A stretch of DNA of 64,000 nt from Russula earlei (GCA_025769875.1 JAGFNK010000024.1:62001-126000); one strand, 5' to 3'; numbered from the stretch's first letter, positions 44,373-57,353 are shown. The notes: generated by a model not told the origin, from the sequence alone. Made by a program: numbers and translations.

Positions 44373-46387
44373 AGTCCTAGTGTGGTTTGTTCCACACCTC
44401 ACATGAAAAAAATAGTTGATGACACAACAGAGGCCAACATAAAGAAGGCAGCCCAAGACCTCAAGGATGGGATCTACAAAACATTAACTGATGCAGCAAA
44501 AGCATATGAAGTCCCCTATCACACAATGCATTGAAGGTGCTTGGGCAAAACTGCACCTAAAAAGGAAGCACATAAGAAGCAGCTGCTTCTCAGCCCTTCG
44601 CAGGAAGAAACATTGGTGGAATGGATCAAGTATCTTGGTGTTACTGGACACCCAGTCAACCAATGGACTGTTTGCCCAATGGTCCAGTCAATGCTTCCTC
44701 CTGCTTGCAAGTGGACAATCTTAAAGTCATGGATCTGCTGATTCACAGTATGTCAAGGAGACCTAAAGTTGGGGTGAGGATCAGGACTTGATCCCAAATG
44801 GGCTTGGGCATTCAACTTTTCAACAGTCCAGCATCACTTTCAACTACTCAAATTGCATATGGAGGAGCATAGAATACCTTGGGAGAACATTTACAACATG
44901 GATGAGAAAGGGATCCAACTTGGCAGAGGGTGGAAGGGCACTGGGCTGAAGTTTTACTTCATGAAAGCAGACATGTCCCGGTACAAGTTGAAAAGTGATG
45001 ACCTTCAGCTGGTGACAGTCATTGAGGTTGTGTGTGCCAATGGAACATTCACCATCAAACCAGGGTTTGTATTCCTGGGTTCTACAAATCGTCCAGAGTG
45101 GTTCTGTGAACCAGGAGTTATGTGCATAATCCTTTGGAACACAAGCAGACAAGGATCCTGACTTGAGATTAGAGTCATGATGTCCAAGAATGGTTGGACA
45201 GATGATTTTATTGGGCATGAATGGTTTGAGAAGTGCTTCATTCCAGGTGCAAAGGTGCGCAACACATCTGGAAAGCCAATTTTACTTATATATGATGGGC
45301 ATGGCTCACATACAATGCTGGAAGTGATCACATTAACCCAAGAACATGGAATCAATCTTTTCTGCCTTCCACCTCACACTATGCATCGCCTTCAACCACT
45401 GGATGTTGGCGTCTTTGGGCCACTTCAGACAGCATGGTTTAATCAATGTGATAAGATTATCTTTGAAACAGAGCAAGGGATGGATATCAAAGATGTTGTC
45501 GAGGAGTACATGGCCACAAGAACCAAAGCTTTCAAAAAGGAGACAATCCTTCACACTTGGAGACGATCTGGCATCCATCCTCTCAATCCAGACATCTTTA
45601 CCCAAGCTAACTTTGCCCTAAGTGTCTTGACTTCCACACTAACACACTCTCCTAAATCATTTCCATCTAGAATGCCCCCTGCCCCTGATGCATCCTCCAA
45701 TGACTTGTTTGACCCAACTGCACCCCTTGAGGACAAGCCTGAGATTGGAAGCGGTGGCAGTGATGGTGGCTCTGACTCTGACTCTGAGTCATCCGATTCC
45801 CAGGACAACTCAGAGTCTGGTGTGAGGGAGACATCTACCTTGCATGTCATTGACCCTTCTCTCTGTGGACCTGAAGACTCATTGTCATCCATCCCTGGTC
45901 CTTCCCTATTACCCATGCATGTGGCATGACATGCTAGCACACCAACACCAACACCTACTCCCAGATGAACATGATCATTCTGCACAACTTGCAATGTCCT
46001 ACTGCAGGCCCCCACTAGCATTGAGACTCTCCATTCTCTGGTGCTAAACCTTGACCACTTTTGGAGCATGTAAACAATTTAGAGGCCCAGACAGCAGAGC
46101 TCTGGGAACATATTATGGAGATGGCAGCCCAACAAGATGCTGCCAAGGTCCATGCAGTGTTCATGCAGCATGAAAATGCTGTTTTGAAGCATCAATTGAA
46201 TTGCCAAGCACAGAAGAAAGATGGACTGGGTCATCGAATCCAAACATCTTTGTGGGTTGTAACCTCAGAGCAAGGCATCCAGGAGGCTACTGCTGATTGA
46301 GTGGCATGGGACAAGGAGAGGAAGGCAGCTGAGAAGCAAAAGAAGAAGTCAGATCAAGAGTATGAAAACCTCATACGGCGGGCTACA
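44373..46387 (+). pseudogene. Pogo-type DDE transposase pieces
   Basis: In order: an N-terminal helix-turn-helix of the Psq type (AQDLKDGIYKTLTDAAKAYEV, about 44450-44510), then after a stop a CENP-B-like segment (SPSQEETLVEWIKYLGV). The first catalytic aspartate is in YNMDEKGIQLG (about 44896-44928), the second in YDGHGSH (45292-45312), and LPPHTMHRLQPLDVGVFGPLQ (about 45367-45430) precedes the third. A serine/aspartate-rich tail follows, with a coiled coil that runs to 46387. At least three breaks are present. Confidence 0.8.
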
Positions 46388-46937
46388 TGTTAGGATTCTT
46401 GTGTTCTGCATTTCTTGTCTGCTTACCTATGCATTGGTGACTCATCCTGTTTACTCATATGCGCTTATTCATCTGGCTTAGTGATTGCTTACTAACTTGC
46501 TTACTCATTGATCAGTAATGGCTTACTCACTACTTACTGATTGATGACAGATACTAGGAAAGAATGACTCACGTGTGAGTCATTTCTGACATTCTCGAAT
46601 TGCGCTTTACGTATTTGGATACTACTGGTTTTCAGCTATGTGCACCCCAAGTTTCGTACGAATCAGATCAGTAGTTGTGGAGATATCATATAAATAGTCT
46701 GTGGTACTGAGAAGTCGAGCCTTACACTCGACTTACTCTCTCAAACAAGAAACAATCATCTTGTCAATACTCTATACAATCTATTGAAGAACTCTAAGTG
46801 AAAGAGGCCCCCTCTCTTCTCTTACACCTATTCTTCCTGAGATAATATCAAAGGGATCGAAGTCTAGTGCTTGAACTATATCAAGCAACTCTTTCACTAA
46901 GAGTTGGCAATAAGATCAATCTGATCTCAACACTACA
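46383..46937 (+). repeat. Solo LTR, family B (46388-46932) with CTACA duplication
   Basis: 545 bp, TGTTAGGATTCTTG...GATCTCAACA, flanked by perfect CTACA copies (46383-46387, 46933-46937). It is the sister of 5112-5657. The coding frame on its left continues on its right with one CTACA. Confidence 0.92.
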
Positions 46938-47282
46938 CAAGGGGCCACCATGATCTTCATGGGCTCCTTGGGTTCAAAGAACAAGACCAAACTTCAAGAC
47001 CTTGCAACTGCACTTGATTTGTCAACAGAGGGGACAAAGCCAGATCTGACCTCAAGGATCACTGCCTGCTTTGACAAGAATCCGGATCTAAAAGGCCATG
47101 AGCATTTCATGGGGTTGTTTGGCCAACATGGGCAGAAACAACCAGTGCCAATTGATAATAATGCTGTGTCAACATCATCTGACACCATGCCTGCCATCAC
47201 ATGTCCTCCACAACACCAACAACTTGATACTGCTGTAACTAATGCCCCTTATTCACACTCTACTTTATATCCTACTATGTGA
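46938..47282 (+). pseudogene. SAP-domain segment continuing the transposase frame
   Basis: The frame from 46387 re-enters after the solo LTR and encodes a SAP-like helix-turn-helix pair (KLQDLATALDLSTEGTKPDLTSRI), followed by a glutamine/threonine-rich end with a stop at 47280-47282. SAP domains bind AT-rich DNA. Alternatively this is a separate gene and the shared frame is chance. Confidence 0.6.
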
Positions 47283-49450
47283 ACTGTATACCCAGGGATA
47301 CTTCAGAGAAACTTAATACATTTGTTCATATCTGCTTCAAAATCCTGCAAATTGCCTCTTGCCATTGCAATTGCCCCTCCATTGCAGCAGAGACTGAAAC
47401 TGGACTGTGACCAGCCATTACAAAGATTTGCACATCGCAAACTTTTTGCCCTTTGACTTCAGTCATTGTCTGAGAGCTCAACAACTTTGAATAAAAATAT
47501 ACAAATTTTATGAGCAGATATAAAAGAGTAAAACAGACACAGGGTACAAATTTAAAGGCTCAAAGTATGTTGTGGAAGGCTGTAGAAATCAAAAAGTGTA
47601 ATATTTGCAGTTCCTGGCCACCCATAGTATCAGCTGTCAGAAATTTGGGAGGCCATTATAATGTGAATATAATTGTGTTATAATGGCCTCCCAAATATCT
47701 GTGGATGCCATATCATCTTCCCCCCCCCCCCCCCCCCCTCATTCTACAGTATCCTTGCCACTTTCTTTGCTTCTTGCAATGCATATGGACAAGGTTTGTT
47801 GCCAGTGACATCAGGAAAACCACATAAATCTTTTTTAGCTTTATAAAGTCTTTATAGAGTCAAAAAAGTTGAAAAGTCAATGGTTGCTTGGACTGACCCT
47901 AATTCTAGAAAGTTGGGACCCAAATATCAACTATATAGCCAAGAAGAAAGTTGAGAAAGCTGCATAAGTTCTGTAAAGTTCTCAAAAGTTGGTAAGTCAC
48001 ATCAGCCAGCCTTAGGGTGATCAACCAATTCATGCTCTAATGAGGCTACTGCTAAAGTTAAGAGCCCTCCATCCAATGTTGGACTTAAACAGACTTTATG
48101 AAATTTACTACCTTTTCTGGCTTTATGGAGGCTTGAATGGCACTTTACTACTGTATGCCACTAGGAACTTGGCAGTTCACTACCATCTCGGCAATTTCAT
48201 TTTTCCCTGTATCTGCTCAAACAACTCTATTCAAAACTTTGTAGTTATACTATTGAGTACCATTAATGTCATTCTAGCAAAGAAAAATTGCAGTCCATTG
48301 AGTGGTTCTCAAGTAATGTTTTGGCCTGAGGGTCACACCTGCATCACACCTGCATCACACCGCTGTCATGGCAGAGGGCGGAGTTTGATTCCAGCTGGGT
48401 GATCACATCACCAACAGTATGCTGACTCAGAGGCCTCCAAGGATCTGGGTACTCTCTCAATGCCATGTTACAGGCGGTCCAGTTGGCCAGCACAAGACCA
48501 TACGTATGAGCTGCAGCTACAGGCAGCATTGAGTGACTACTGCAATGGAATCTGAACTCACCACACAGATCAAAGAGCAACTTGTTGCACATCTGAGTTG
48601 AAAAACGACCAACGATTTGTGGGACTTTATGGCAGACGACATAGTAGTAATAATCACTATCCCTCCTCATTGTCCCTCGCCTCATCAATAGGACCCTCAC
48701 TGGCACAACCATTTGCACAGCTGCCTTTGCAACACTCTTACAGTACTGCACCATACAGTACTACTACACCATCATTCCAGATTCAATATTGGGACCAGAT
48801 TCCACTCAATTAGATGCTACTCCTGTTTTCCCTAGTCCCCACCTAATCGAATTGCCATTGTACATAATATTTCATCCTGGGTGGACTTTAATTTGGCATG
48901 GGTGTTACATGTATGTTACTTTCGTGACATTTGTGACCGCCAAGATGGTAGTGAACTGCCAGTTCCCAGTGTTGTACAGTACTTTACAAACTTTCAACTT
49001 TAGAAATACTCCCTATAAAGCTAAAAAGTCAAAATTTCTTGTGATTTTGCTGATGGAGATGAGCAATCATCACCAAACATGCCCAGCTTTTTTGCAAGCT
49101 AAGCATCACAAAGTGCACTCAGTTTGCTCAACAGAACAGATGGAGGACCAAATGTGCATGGCACATCCACACATGTGGTGCAGTAGTTGGGCCAGCAATG
49201 GGACAACATCTGTGGATGCACCACAAATCTAGCTGGTGCTTTACTGATGGATCTGGGTTAAAGTAGACACTGATAGGAGTCTGTCCCTCTTTTTTTTTTT
49301 TTTTTTGAAGCAAAATGACCAGTTTGGGGAGTTCAGTCCATGATTGTCCCATCAAAGTCCACTGTCCCATTGCTGGGTCAACTAATGTACATTCGGAATT
49401 CACATTCCAAGCAAGAGCCGAAACAAAACCAAAAAAAAAAAAAATGAATG
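47283..49450. other. Repeat-like AT-rich region without recognisable genes
   Basis: Contains a strong hairpin (47643-47696), a 19-base C run (47720-47738), several TATAAAG/AAAGTC words near 47840-48000 and 49010, a short tandem of CACACCTGCAT units (about 48335-48360), a T run of 17 (49290-49306) and an A run of 14 (49431-49444). The open frame on the minus strand at 48754-48344 shows no domain. Confidence 0.4.
47643..47696. repeat. 19-bp perfect inverted repeat (hairpin)
   Basis: ATTTGGGAGGCCATTATAA and its exact complement flank 16 bases. This may be a miniature inverted-repeat element or its terminal fragment. Confidence 0.85.
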
Positions 49451-50709
49451 TAAGAAATTGCTCGCGAGCCAATGGACGTGCCTCTGATGACGCAATTCTT
49501 CCGTAAAGGAATCGTTTTAGTGGTGAAGCCGCGTTTCGTCACGGGGATCGATTGATCACAACCGCCATTGGCCCGGATGCGCAGTGGTGTGTGCAATTGT
49601 GCCCTTCCTCCGAGTTGGCCGACCCTGCACGATGCTTGGCGTGGGTAGGGGACAAAATCATTCCTGATGGCCGCAACGCAACGCCTCTCGAGTCCTTCTT
49701 TCTCTTTGCCTTCTCGTGTTTGGTTGATAGCTCCGACGGCGCGAATCAAAGAGTCCATACGTAGGCGCGGCTTCCCCCCCTCCCTCCGCCTTTCCCCTTT
49801 CGCGGGGACGGGGAAATCCGAAGCGAGCCCACGTCTCACGGGTGTACGGATTCGGATTTTCATTTGGGGCGGGGCGGGGTGGATGGATACGAAGCTGATC
49901 AGATCGTCGTGGACCGCATCTCTAAAATGGAATGGTGCTGCGCTCATCTGGCTGATACGCCGCTGACCGGTGACCCTTCAAGGTGTCAATTTGACTCATT
50001 TTCAATCAATACCGTGGTCGGGGCTAAGTTGCTCGGGATACATTTTGACGCCGCGAGTTGAATTTTCAGCCGCGTTTTCCTACTACAACAGCTGCGGTGG
50101 TATCTGCACTCGTATTGGATTGGACACTAGTGATACACCGGACTGGACCGATGACTTAGTGTCTTTGCTCATTTTTGAGTTGGTTTCGATCATCCGATCT
50201 GTCACAAGGGCGATTAACGTTTTGTTCCCCACCTTTGGAACGGTCCTCAATGGCTGATGGTGATGGGGGTGGGATCTTTACTTATCACCGCCCTGGTTCC
50301 CTCGCTCGGGAACTGAAACCAAAAAATCATCCACGGTTGTCTCTATATTCGTTGCTACCGATATAATCGCGCACTCCATTACATATTTGTTCGCAGATTA
50401 CACGCTTGAGACAAGGCTTTCGGCTGCTGCACCGCGGTAGCATGCCAACGCCTACAACAGGTGAATAACAATACGAATGTAGGGTGTTAGGTTGATAGTA
50501 CGTACAAGGGAAGGAAAACGCAGCGCGCAGAGAACGAAGAGGGGACTGCGCCTGAAAAAAAGAAAGAAAGAAAAAGAGGGGGGTGGAGGGGGGAAGGCCA
50601 ACCAAGGGAAAGTCTGGAGAGAGAGACACGCACGGAACAACGGTAAAGATAAAAAAAGATCACGAGAAGTAAACAGAGGAAAGGTGGAGTAGCAACCGAC
50701 CGCGGTGCC
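49451..50709. other. Intergenic region upstream of the BEM1 stop
   Basis: GC returns to gene-island values. No coding domain is recognised on either strand. A purine-rich stretch (AAAGAAAGAAAGAAAAAGAGG, about 50560-50580) probably belongs to the 3' end of the BEM1 transcription unit. Confidence 0.4.
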
Positions 50710-52763
50710 CTAGTCAGCGTACAAGACATGTTTGTCTGTGTTCCCGATCCACCATAGCACGTCGTCGTCCTGCTGCAGTGGCACGTAATCCTCGCCGTCC
50801 TCCCCTCTTTCACGATAGGACAATCGCGCGACCTGCCCACCCAGCCGTTGCTGCACCTTGTCGAGCAACTGCTCGTGGGTCACGCGCGGATGCACGCGGA
50901 TGGCGATCAGATCGTCCTGGATCCTGTCGAAAATCTTGATCTTGATGAACGCCGTCTGCGGCACGCTCGCTGAGATCGTAGGTGCCCCCGCACTCGCACC
51001 ATTAGTCCCCCCGCTCCTGATAGATCTTGCGCCCCCTGAAGAACGCACAGGAGAGTCTGCCCAGCGGGACGAGCTCGAGGCTGACGAGCGCGAGTACGCA
51101 CTATCCCGAAATTCCACTTCGTCGGTGGTGGCATGGTGCCCGTTCCCATTTCTGGCCGAGCCCGGTGGCGCCTGCCTGGTAGTATGAGGCTTGGACTTGG
51201 ATGGGGAGGTGACGTGTGGCTGCGGCTGCTGCCGCTGTGGGCGAGTACTGGACTCGGATTTGGAAGTTCGGTTGTGACCTTCACTATATTCCGAGCCTTC
51301 GCTTTCAGAGTGGCGCGAATGCGCTTGCTTGATGCTAGTCTGCTGCAACTTGTGTGCGACATCGTCGACAGGGGATGGAGGGTCGTTGATAGAAACAGGC
51401 CTGGGGTCCTCTGATGGTTCATACCATCCCACGTCAGCCATGAGATCGTACTGAGGCTCTGTATCCCTTTCGACGTCGCCAGGTTTGAGCGCAAGAAATT
51501 CCCGTGTGAGAGTGTGCTCGAGGATGTAGCGGGCAGTCGTGCAGTTCAGACGGCAGAGGCGGTGCAAATAGTCGTCGAGCTCACGTTGTCGCGTGGAAGA
51601 GAGGGCGTCATTGACTTCATCCGATGGACCAGGCATGAAGGGTATTATTCTTGGATGCTTGTCCTCGCGCCCGGCTTCGGATGGGAATGTGTCCAGCAGG
51701 GTGATTTGGTAATCGAAGAAATCGTTGTATGCGCGGAATAGGACAAGGTCTTTTGCGGGTGGTAGGGTGGAGGAGCCAGATGGGTCGAATGGTTGATATA
51801 AAGCATGTATACGAAACCAGTACTCATCCATCTCCAAGTGGAAGGAGACGACAGTCGCTGAAAGAAGAAGGCCATCAGGAAGGATAGGTGGTGGGGTTTG
51901 GGGCCGGTCTGGTGACTGGCTGCGGTCCTCATGTGAGTGGGCAGGGGCGGTCTGGGTGGATGTAGGCGGGTAAGCAGATGGGGGGTTAGTGTTTGCAGTG
52001 GTAAATTGGTTGCCAGCCTCGTCGAGTACGCCAAGGGCGATACTATTCGCTTTATAGCTGAGCATTTGTTTCTTCCAATCTTCGACGCGGGGAAGCGTGC
52101 CACTATCCATGAGAGCGGTTATGTCAGGGATAGGTTTGCCCGTCGCGGGATCACGAACTTCGACGAAGGAGACGGGAATGAGGCCTGGCTTGCCCAGGCG
52201 ACCAATAGATTTTGCGACAAACCATTCGCGGTTAGATTGGGCAACAACTGAGATCGAGTCACCAGCTTTTGCATCGAGCTCATCTGGACGCTCGGCGATA
52301 AAATCATGGAGTACGACTGCATAGAATGCTTGCGTCTTTGGAGTGGAAGAGGATGGAGGGGAGAGCATGGAAATGGATCTTGTTGGACTTGGTGACATTA
52401 TTTGCGAATTTCGCGTACTGTCTGGATTGTGGGTATTCAGGCACGGAGAAAGCGACGAACGACTTACGGTGCGGCCCCCTTATTGAAAGCTTCGAACATG
52501 GACCTTGGTACAAGCCCGCGTGCACCTGTCACCGGGTTATGGGCCTCATACCAGGAGCCTCCCTCGTTAACCTCGCGGATGACATAGAAGAAGTCGCCCT
52601 GCTGAAAAGGGAGTTGCTGGGGAGTTGGAGAACGATAGGTACTTGTTGCACGAATGACTTTCTGAGGAGGGGGGACGGCGGGCGACGGCCTCGAGAGAGG
52701 AGGTAAGGGGGTGGAGATATACGGTGGTTGAGGGTCCTTGTAGATTTTCTTGAGCGCTCTCAT
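50710..52763 (-). CDS. BEM1: Bem1/Scd2-type polarity scaffold (SH3-SH3-PX-PB1, 657 aa)
   Basis: Two exons, 52763-52468 and 52387-50710 (AAG acceptor). The first SH3 domain is at about residues 36-95 (RATSTYRSPTPQQLPFQQGDFFYV...GLVPRSMF), the second at about 120-178 (FYAVVLHDFIAERPDELDAKAGD...GLIPVSFVEV). A PX domain lies at about 270-405 (DEYWFRIHALYQPF...ELDDYLHRLCRL) and a C-terminal PB1 domain at about 573-657 (FIKIKIFDRIQDDLIAIRVHP, QDDDVLWWIGNTD). This order is diagnostic of Bem1/Scd2, which brings together Cdc42, its exchange factor (through PB1) and PAK kinase at sites of polarised growth. The start at MRALKKIYKD matches the family. Confidence 0.95.
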
Positions 52764-53215
52764 GGCAATATGGGAAGAGGGTTGCGACGAGAAAATTGTT
52801 TGGGGAGAAGGCAGACCAGCCGCGAAGTACGTGAAAAGGAGGACGGGACTAACTTGGAGATGAAGAGGGCCTCCGGGAAGGAGTGGAATGGACAAGGGCG
52901 TTTCTCACGCACAAAGACTTTTATTGTGTTTCGCAACGACCATAGTGACGACATTTATTTATATCCAATTCTCATCGCCTTTCCCGTGGCCATATCCCGC
53001 TCTTGACAGGTGTACGATACGATGCGATATGATATGATTAAATACGATACAGCGTGCGCAGGCGGTGAGCGGGCTGTTGTTGCCTTGCCCAGACCAGACG
53101 AGGTGACCGGGGTCTCCTTCCCTAATTGGATTACGTAATACATGTCTTCCACGCCACGGAACGGCTGAGCGCCCGCCAAACGAACCACCTTTTATCATCG
53201 TCAGACCCATCCACC

Positions 53216-56190
53216 ATGGCAGCGAGAAAGCTACAGAGTACGCGGACAGAACTTCAATACCACCCAATATTTTATGTTTACTGTGATCTGTAGCGGAAAT
53301 CGACAGAACATTAAAGAAGGTCGCCGAGGGTGTTGAGCTTTTCGAGAGCATCTATGACAAGATGCAAGCTTCTACGAATCAAACACAGAAAGAGAAGCTT
53401 GAAACAGATCTCAAGACGCAAATAAAAAAGCTACAACGACTCAGAGATCAGATCAAGACATGGGTTGCCAGCAATGACATCAAGGACAAGTCGGCTCTCC
53501 TCGAGAACCGGAGGCTCATTGAGACGGTGCGTGCTCCTTATTTTCTCCCTCTCCACGCCCGGTAGTTGCTGCCCAATCGTGGCCTTCGTCCCTTCGTAAC
53601 CTACCGCGCTCCAGTGACGCGTCCGGGGCGGTGCTAATGCCCTCTTTTCCGTGCCCTTCCTTCTCTCATTCTTCCCTACGAATTCGGTCGGTCCTCTAGC
53701 AAATGGAGAAGTTCAAAGCCTGCGAGAAGGAAATGAAGACAAAGGCATTCTCCAAGGAGGGTCTCATTCAGTCAGCCAAGCTCGATCCCAAAGCGCAGGA
53801 GAAGCTCGAACAGACCCAGTGGTTACAAAACTGCGTAGAAGAGCTCTTGCTCCAGGTCGAGACAGCAGAAGCGGAGATAGAGACGCTACAACAAGGCGGC
53901 CGCAAGAAAGGCAAAGTCGGTGCATCCGCACAGGACCGGCTAGAAGAGCTCGAACGGCTGAATGAGCGGCGAAAGTGGCACATATCCCGTTTAGAGATAA
54001 TGCTCCGGCTGCTCGACAACGGCACACTTTCGACGGAGCAAGTTCAGGGATTGAAAGATGACGTGAATTACTTTGTGGAGGATAACGCGGTGCGTTGCGC
54101 GCTTCTCGAGCAGAGCCATCCGTACTGAGAATTTCGGAAAGAACGACGACTACGACGAGGATGAGGGTATCTATGACGACCTACACCTCGACGAGGAAGA
54201 GGAGAAGTTTGGTCGGTTAATAACGGAAGACCACGACAGTGATGGCTCAGACGATGCCAGCGAAGGTCCGTTACCCTATGTACACCTTGTGTCACCCTAA
54301 ACCCCCAGCCCCAGCAGCCGATCTTCCTTCTCGAACGCCGTCGAAGAAACATGATGAGGAGAGCATGACGAGTAGCAAGCGCGATGACAGCAGTCCAATA
54401 TTAAAGAAAGCGAGCGCGGCATTGCAATTACGCAGTACGTACTTCCCCCAATGTACCTTTCGCTATCGATTCATTTCGTCGCCTTTATAGAGCATTCAAC
54501 AGCAGGCGAAGGTTTGCCCTAGCCCCCACCCCCCTTCTTTTATTTTACTTACGATGCGCCGGCACTCAGCACCAAAACCGCCACCAAACCCAAATTTTGC
54601 ACAACAACCTATGTCAAGCATACTAAAAGCGGGTCTGCCATCGTCACAACCACGGCCACCGTTAAAGTACGCAACGGCTGCCGCTGCTGCAGTGACGCCT
54701 TCCGCAAGTCAGCAGAGCAATGCGTCCGTATCATCGTTAGCACCGACACAAACAACACCCCCTGTGCCTGTACCTCCACCCGCACCCGCGCCGTCGAAAC
54801 CTGAGCCTGTAACATCGGCAGCGTTGCAAGACCACATCACCGCTGTAACCTCATCTCCAAGCTTGACACAGATCTCCACATCGAGCCCGTTTCTCTCCTC
54901 AACGTCTGCATCTGCACAACAGCCTGATGGTTCGTTTGGCTCACCTTTGGTGTCCGAGGCAGAGTCACATCCTGAACCACCCTTGTCCGCATCTGCACCA
55001 TCAACGCTCGGGATGGGTGAGCCCTAGTCATCACGACTGCCATCCCTTCCTACTTTCAGAACATGTGCCTGACAACCTGTACAGGTGTGCAAGAACCGCC
55101 ACAGGAGATACCTGCAGTGGTACGTCTCTTGGACTTCCCGGATGGCCGGACTTTGATTGATCGTGAGAAACAGCCTGCAGCGCCACCATCCGCAGATGGG
55201 CAAGCAGGCAGCGCGTGGCATGCCGCCGCGCCCGTGATGACAAGCCCTTCAGTGCCAGAGACCGCGCATTCGCCTGCACCACTGCAGCCTCAACAACAAC
55301 ACCAGCAGGCACTTGGCACATCACCGTTACCACCCACAGTGCAGAACCAGACACAACCTCAGTTCCCCCCAGGCGTCAAGCTAGATACACAGCGTCCGCC
55401 GTCTGCGTTACCACAGCAGCAACCGCCAACGCAACGCAACGCGTTCCCGGGCTCGTTATCGGACCTCGTTGCGTCTTTCGAGAACGTGAAGCAGAAGGGT
55501 GAGCATCGCTCCACTGGTGATAGGGTTGTTCGGAAGGGGTTCCAGGGCGATGCTGACTTTTGCTGATACTCATGCTGGGTTGGGAACAGCGGCACACCGC
55601 ATGACAAACTTGGATCAAGTACACAAGTTGCTTGATGGCGGATACTCGAACATGCCTCAGCCGCAGGATACCGAGAAGTGAGCGCGCCGTCTTTCCACGA
55701 TTAAGTCGTGCCATGAACGTGGTGATTAACTGATGTCTGCACCGAACATAGGCCCAAGTACTACGTGCCGCGGAATCCGTACCAGGCGCCTACATACTAC
55801 CCGCAGACAACGAACCCGATCCTGAGCTCTCCACGGCTCTTCGCGCAGCTGGACGTCGAGACGCTCTTCTATGTGTTCTACTTCTTGCCGGGTACATACC
55901 AGCAGTGAGTAGTCGCCGATTCCCTTCAGCGTTCGGTGTTGGCGTCTGCTGGTTTGGTGCTGAAATCCGAGTATTGTCGACTCAGGTTTCTGGCCGCGAA
56001 GGAACTGAAGCGGCAGTCGTGGCGCTTTCACGTCAAGTACCTGACGTGGTTCCAGCGGCATTCAGAGCCGCAGGCTATCACGGAGGAGTATGAGCAGGGC
56101 GTATACGTCTACTTTGACTGGGAGGGCTCATGGTGCCAACGGAAGAAGAGCGACTTCCGGTTCGAGTACCGGTATTTATCTGAGGACTGA
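53216..56190 (+). CDS. NOT5: CCR4-NOT complex subunit NOT3/NOT5 (737 aa)
   Basis: Ten exons: 53216-53237, 53294-53526, 53700-54089, 54130-54265, 54309-54434, 54570-55016, 55085-55498, 55590-55677, 55752-55904, 55986-56190. The sum is an exact 738 codons. The N-terminal NOT3 coiled coil ([25 protein letters not shown]...KLKK-type [18 protein letters not shown]) is followed by a proline/glutamine-rich linker and the C-terminal NOT box ([49 protein letters not shown]). The protein acts in mRNA deadenylation and decay. The third and fourth introns (40 and 43 nt) are very short and each is required for the frame. Confidence 0.95.
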
Positions 56191-56459
56191 ACGCACCCGT
56201 GCTCTGCCATTACCCACTACTCATATCCGATTCATGAACGCTTCCGTCTCCCCATCCATTCGAATTTCCCTTATTACGTTCGACATTCATTGTACGTTTT
56301 TAGGCCGATACTACGCATGTGAGTGTAAGGCACAGCTATATGATAATCAATAGCAAGATATGCGCATCGACGATGGCGGTAGGCGCGCGTGGTGAACACC
56401 AAGTCTAAGTATGAGCACCGCTCCCGCACGCAGTTTATGGGAAAGGAACGCGAGAGGGT

Positions 56460-57353
56460 CTACTCGAGCACGACGGTGGCGCCATGAGCCTCGAAAGCGT
56501 TTTTGATCTTCTCCGCGTCCTCTTTGGGAATGCCCTCTTTGAGTAACTTTGGCAAAGACTCGACAAACTTTTTCGCCTGAACCCGAGATCTCAACAAAGA
56601 AAAAAAAAAAGGACGTCGTTCAAGAGACGAACGCACCTCGATGAGGGTGAGGTTCGGCACGAGCGCCTTGACCTCCTTGATGACCTTTGGCTTGGAGCCC
56701 GCGTCGAACGATTCGAGCTTCACGTTGAAAATCGTCTTTTCTTTCGGTTTGGCGGCTGCCTCCTCGCCCGCCGCCGCTCCCTCGTCGGCGCCGGCGCTTG
56801 GGGCTGCTCCAACGATAGAAGCGCCTGCCGCGGGGAGGGCGATTTCTTGGATGTTCAGACGAGTCTGCGTTTCTTCGGATAAGTGTTTTTGAAGGGGAGA
56901 GATGGGGGGGGTGTGTGCGATTTGGCGCGGTGGATGTTTGTACCTACCTTGAGGAGGGTAACGAGGTCTGCGGCTTGGAGTAGCGTCAAAGCCGAAATGT
57001 CATCCACGAGTCTGTGCAAGGCGGGGTCGGAAGGCGTCCCGGGTGCTGCTGCAGAGGTCGTCGTCGTCGTTGGCGAGTGTGAGGGTGGTGGTGGTGGTGG
57101 TGTTGCGTGTGGAGGCGGCGGAGGAGATGACGATGGGGATTGTGGCGACGTCGCAGTTGCGAGCGCGCGCACGCGCATGGACGCTGTCGACGCCGTTCTA
57201 CGAGCAGAAACGCTGCGTACGGTTTAAAACCCGGGTGTGGATATCCAAATCGCGTCAGACTCGAGGTGTTTGCGAGTGGACGAGAAACGTTTACCATTGA
57301 CGCCTCGCCGCCGCGGTGCGTACGGCAAGAGGTAAGCAACGACGGTGCATCAT
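56460..57353 (-). CDS. MRPL12: Mitochondrial ribosomal protein bL12m (222 aa)
   Basis: Exons 57353-57295, 57212-56948, 56864-56637, 56576-56460. The N-terminus is arginine/alanine-rich and lacks acids (MMHRRCLPLAVRTAAARR), a clear mitochondrial presequence. A proline/histidine/threonine-rich linker follows, then the L12 N-terminal dimerisation helices (LVDDISALTLLQAADLVTLLK) and the C-terminal factor-binding domain (FNVKLESFDAGSKPKVIKEVKALVPNL, AKKFVESLPKLLKEGIPKEDAEKI). It forms the stalk of the large mitochondrial subunit. The proline-rich insert is longer than usual. Confidence 0.92.

Larger units (their letters stand above)
44331..47282 (+). mobile_element. Second pogo-type transposon, decayed, with SAP tail
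   Basis: A transposase-derived region different from the one at 10160-13101. It is split by the solo LTR at 46388-46932. Terminal repeats were not identified, so the limits are those of the recognisable coding pieces. It is unusual in reading through into a SAP-like domain. Confidence 0.75.

Noticed and set aside
48335..48405. tRNA-like boxes (TGGCAGAGGGCGG and GTTTGATTCCAGC) suggesting a SINE
   Set aside because: Spacing and the rest of the sequence do not fold into a tRNA, and no poly-A or target duplication could be tied to it.
49290..49444. T run and A run 120 bp apart, as in a small retroposon
   Set aside because: No target duplication or internal promoter was found, and the two runs are on opposite sides with opposite polarity.
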